Shown here in pieces: positions 62,832-64,000 of a stretch of 64,000 nucleotides of DNA. Each line of letters begins with the position of its first letter. The first letter of the stretch is position 1. Position numbers and translations under genes: made by a program. This DNA is from Chitinophaga deserti (lineage in GTDB: Bacteria > Bacteroidota > Bacteroidia > Chitinophagales > Chitinophagaceae), in assembly GCF_003149455.1 (NCBI RefSeq), contig NZ_QFFK01000004.1:1-64000 (forward strand). The letters run 5' to 3'. Below the pieces are notes generated by a model. The model ran no database searches. It was not told the DNA's origin and saw nothing but the letters and a program-made list of their open reading frames with translations.

Positions 62832-64000
62832 GTGCGTTTAAAAACATTAGAGATCAAAGGTTTCAAAAGTTTTGCGGACAAAACCGTACTGCATTTCGAC
62901 GAAGGCGTGACTGGTGTTATTGGCCCGAACGGCTGTGGAAAGAGTAATATTATTGACTCTATCCGCTGGGTAATCGGCGAACACAAGATCTCTAACCTCC
63001 GTTCCGAAAACCAGGCCGGCCTCGTCTTCAACGGCTCGCGTACCCGCTCCGCAAGCGGTATGGCGGAAGTGAGCCTCACTTTCGAAAACACCAAGAACGT
63101 ACTGCCCACCGAGTTCACCACGGTTACGATCACACGCAAATTCTACAAAAACGGCGATTCGGAATACCGTCTCAACGATGTAGCCTGCCGCCTGAAAGAT
63201 ATCCATAACCTCTTCATGGACACCGGTGTTTCCACAGACTCCTACGCTATTATCGAGCTGGGGATGGTGGACGACATTATCAAAGACAAGGAGAACTCCC
63301 GCCGCCGCATGCTGGAACAGGCTGCCGGCATCTCCATTTACAAAACCCGTAAAAAAGAGGCTAAATCCAAACTGGACGCCACCGAAGGCGACCTTAACCG
63401 TATTGAGGATCTCCTCTTTGAGATCAATAACAACCTCAAAACCCTCGAAAGCCAGGCCCGCAAAGCAGAACGCTATTACGAGATCAAGAAAGACTATAAA
63501 GAAGCCAGTATAGAGCTCGCCAAAGCTGCACTGGAAGGTTTTAACATCACCTTCCGCGACCTTACCGAGCAGCAACAGCAGGAAACCGACCGCAAAATGG
63601 CCCTCGAAGCCGAGATATCGACAGACGAGGCCGCCGTGGAGCAGGATAAACTGCACTTCGTTGCCAAAGAACGCGAACTCCAGGTGCTGCAACGCGCCTT
63701 CAACGAACTGGTATCCACTATCAGAACGAAGGAGAACGATAAAAACCTCGCCTCCCAGCAACTCACCTACCTCCGCGAAAGGGAAAAAGGCATCGCCGAC
63801 TTCCTGAACAATGCGGAAGGGCAACTGAACGGCCTCACCGAATCCATCGCCTTCACCGAAACGCAGGTGGCTGATGAAGCCGAAGTATTCGAATCCATGC
63901 AGGACGAGCTGGAAACCCTGAAGGAAATGGTTGACGAGAAGAAAGACCATTTCGCAGAAAAGAAACTCCACCTCGAGAACCTCCGCCGCGATCAGCAGCA
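62832..64000 (+). CDS. smc: Chromosome segregation protein SMC, N-terminal part (runs off the window)
   Basis: The first 389 codons of the condensin subunit. Read in frame from GTG 62832 the protein begins MRLKTLEIKGFKSFADKTVL, the canonical SMC start. The ATP-binding head has Walker A GPNGCGKSNI (~31-40) followed by IRWVIGEHKISNLRSENQAG, then RLNDVACRLKDIHNLFMDTG and MLEQAAGISIYKTRKKEAKS, after which the coiled coil begins (~170 on, rich in E, K, L and Q). It organises and compacts the chromosome. An in-frame ATG at 62766 would add 22 residues. The ATG at 62830 is out of frame. The gene is cut by the window end, not broken. Confidence 0.93.
   Translation, partial: MRLKTLEIKGFKSFADKTVLHFDEGVTGVIGPNGCGKSNIIDSIRWVIGEHKISNLRSENQAGLVFNGSRTRSASGMAEVSLTFENTKNVLPTEFTTVTITRKFYKNGDSEYRLNDVACRLKDIHNLFMDTGVSTDSYAIIELGMVDDIIKDKENSRRRMLEQAAGISIYKTRKKEAKSKLDATEGDLNRIEDLLFEINNNLKTLESQARKAERYYEIKKDYKEASIELAKAALEGFNITFRDLTEQQQQETDRKMALEAEISTDEAAVEQDKLHFVAKERELQVLQRAFNELVSTIRTKENDKNLASQQLTYLREREKGIADFLNNAEGQLNGLTESIAFTETQVADEAEVFESMQDELETLKEMVDEKKDHFAEKKLHLENLRRDQQ

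Noticed and set aside
62659..62841. Short plus-strand open frame just before smc
   Set aside because: It overlaps the smc promoter and start in another frame, with no domain or conserved features.

Overview
The window looks like a chromosomal segment of a Bacteroidota member, most likely Chitinophagaceae (Chitinophaga-like). Support comes from three SusC/SusD pairs, a one-protein hybrid two-component regulator of the Reg_prop/Y_Y_Y type, recurrent TAnnTTTG promoter elements in place of Shine-Dalgarno-led starts, bacillithiol synthesis (BshC) and a GC content of roughly 50-55% by eye. No rRNA or tRNA gene, transposase, integrase or CRISPR array was recognised. All genus-level statements are inference.

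Layout. 1-634: tandem array of ~75-bp units, each carrying the same 24-bp perfect palindrome. 812-7843: AraC regulator, DUF983 protein, hybrid two-component system and GH29 alpha-L-fucosidase. 7897-11117: PAS protein with a histidine-kinase-like end but no ATPase domain, a membrane protein and a lipoprotein amidase. 11206-17100: SusC/SusD pair divergent from a DeoR-type regulator. 17136-19246: four tandem genes for related ~160-residue membrane proteins of unknown function. 19248-21322: BNR/sialidase-like enzyme, SRPBCC protein and a small secreted protein. 21496-25766: O-acetylhomoserine sulfhydrylase, M60-type metallopeptidase, DUF4440 protein, quinone-reductase-like flavoprotein.

25915-35512 is a single four-gene operon of two SusC/SusD pairs. 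Its upstream region holds a promoter match and two identical LacI-type operator sequences. It is followed by an unusual fusion of a ChrB-like (chromate resistance) domain with an AraC DNA-binding domain (36054-36944), ferritin, glutamate racemase and an efflux operon (TolC, HlyD, two ABC-2 permeases, DHA2 MFS) in which no ABC ATPase is seen. 45281-45680 is intergenic and contains a 25-bp perfect inverted repeat built from 11-bp units.

45681-64000 is more housekeeping in character: a large FAD/Fe-S D-2-hydroxyacid dehydrogenase, DUF72 and DinB proteins, a small HAD protein, glycogen genes (glgA, glgC) with a GH130 gene, two GT4 glycosyltransferases (one fused to an all-alpha barrel-like domain), bshC, a FUSC-family membrane protein and the start of smc, which runs off the window.

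Working together: the fucosidase, the sialidase-like enzyme, the M60 peptidase and the SusCD systems suggest a capacity to strip and import glycans from glycoproteins, although they lie in separate operons and this is inference. glgA-glgC-GH130 and the convergent GT4 pair suggest glycogen and mannoside-type polysaccharide metabolism. The strongest candidates for undescribed biology are the palindrome array, the four-paralogue membrane cluster, the ChrB-AraC fusion and the 11-bp-unit repeats.
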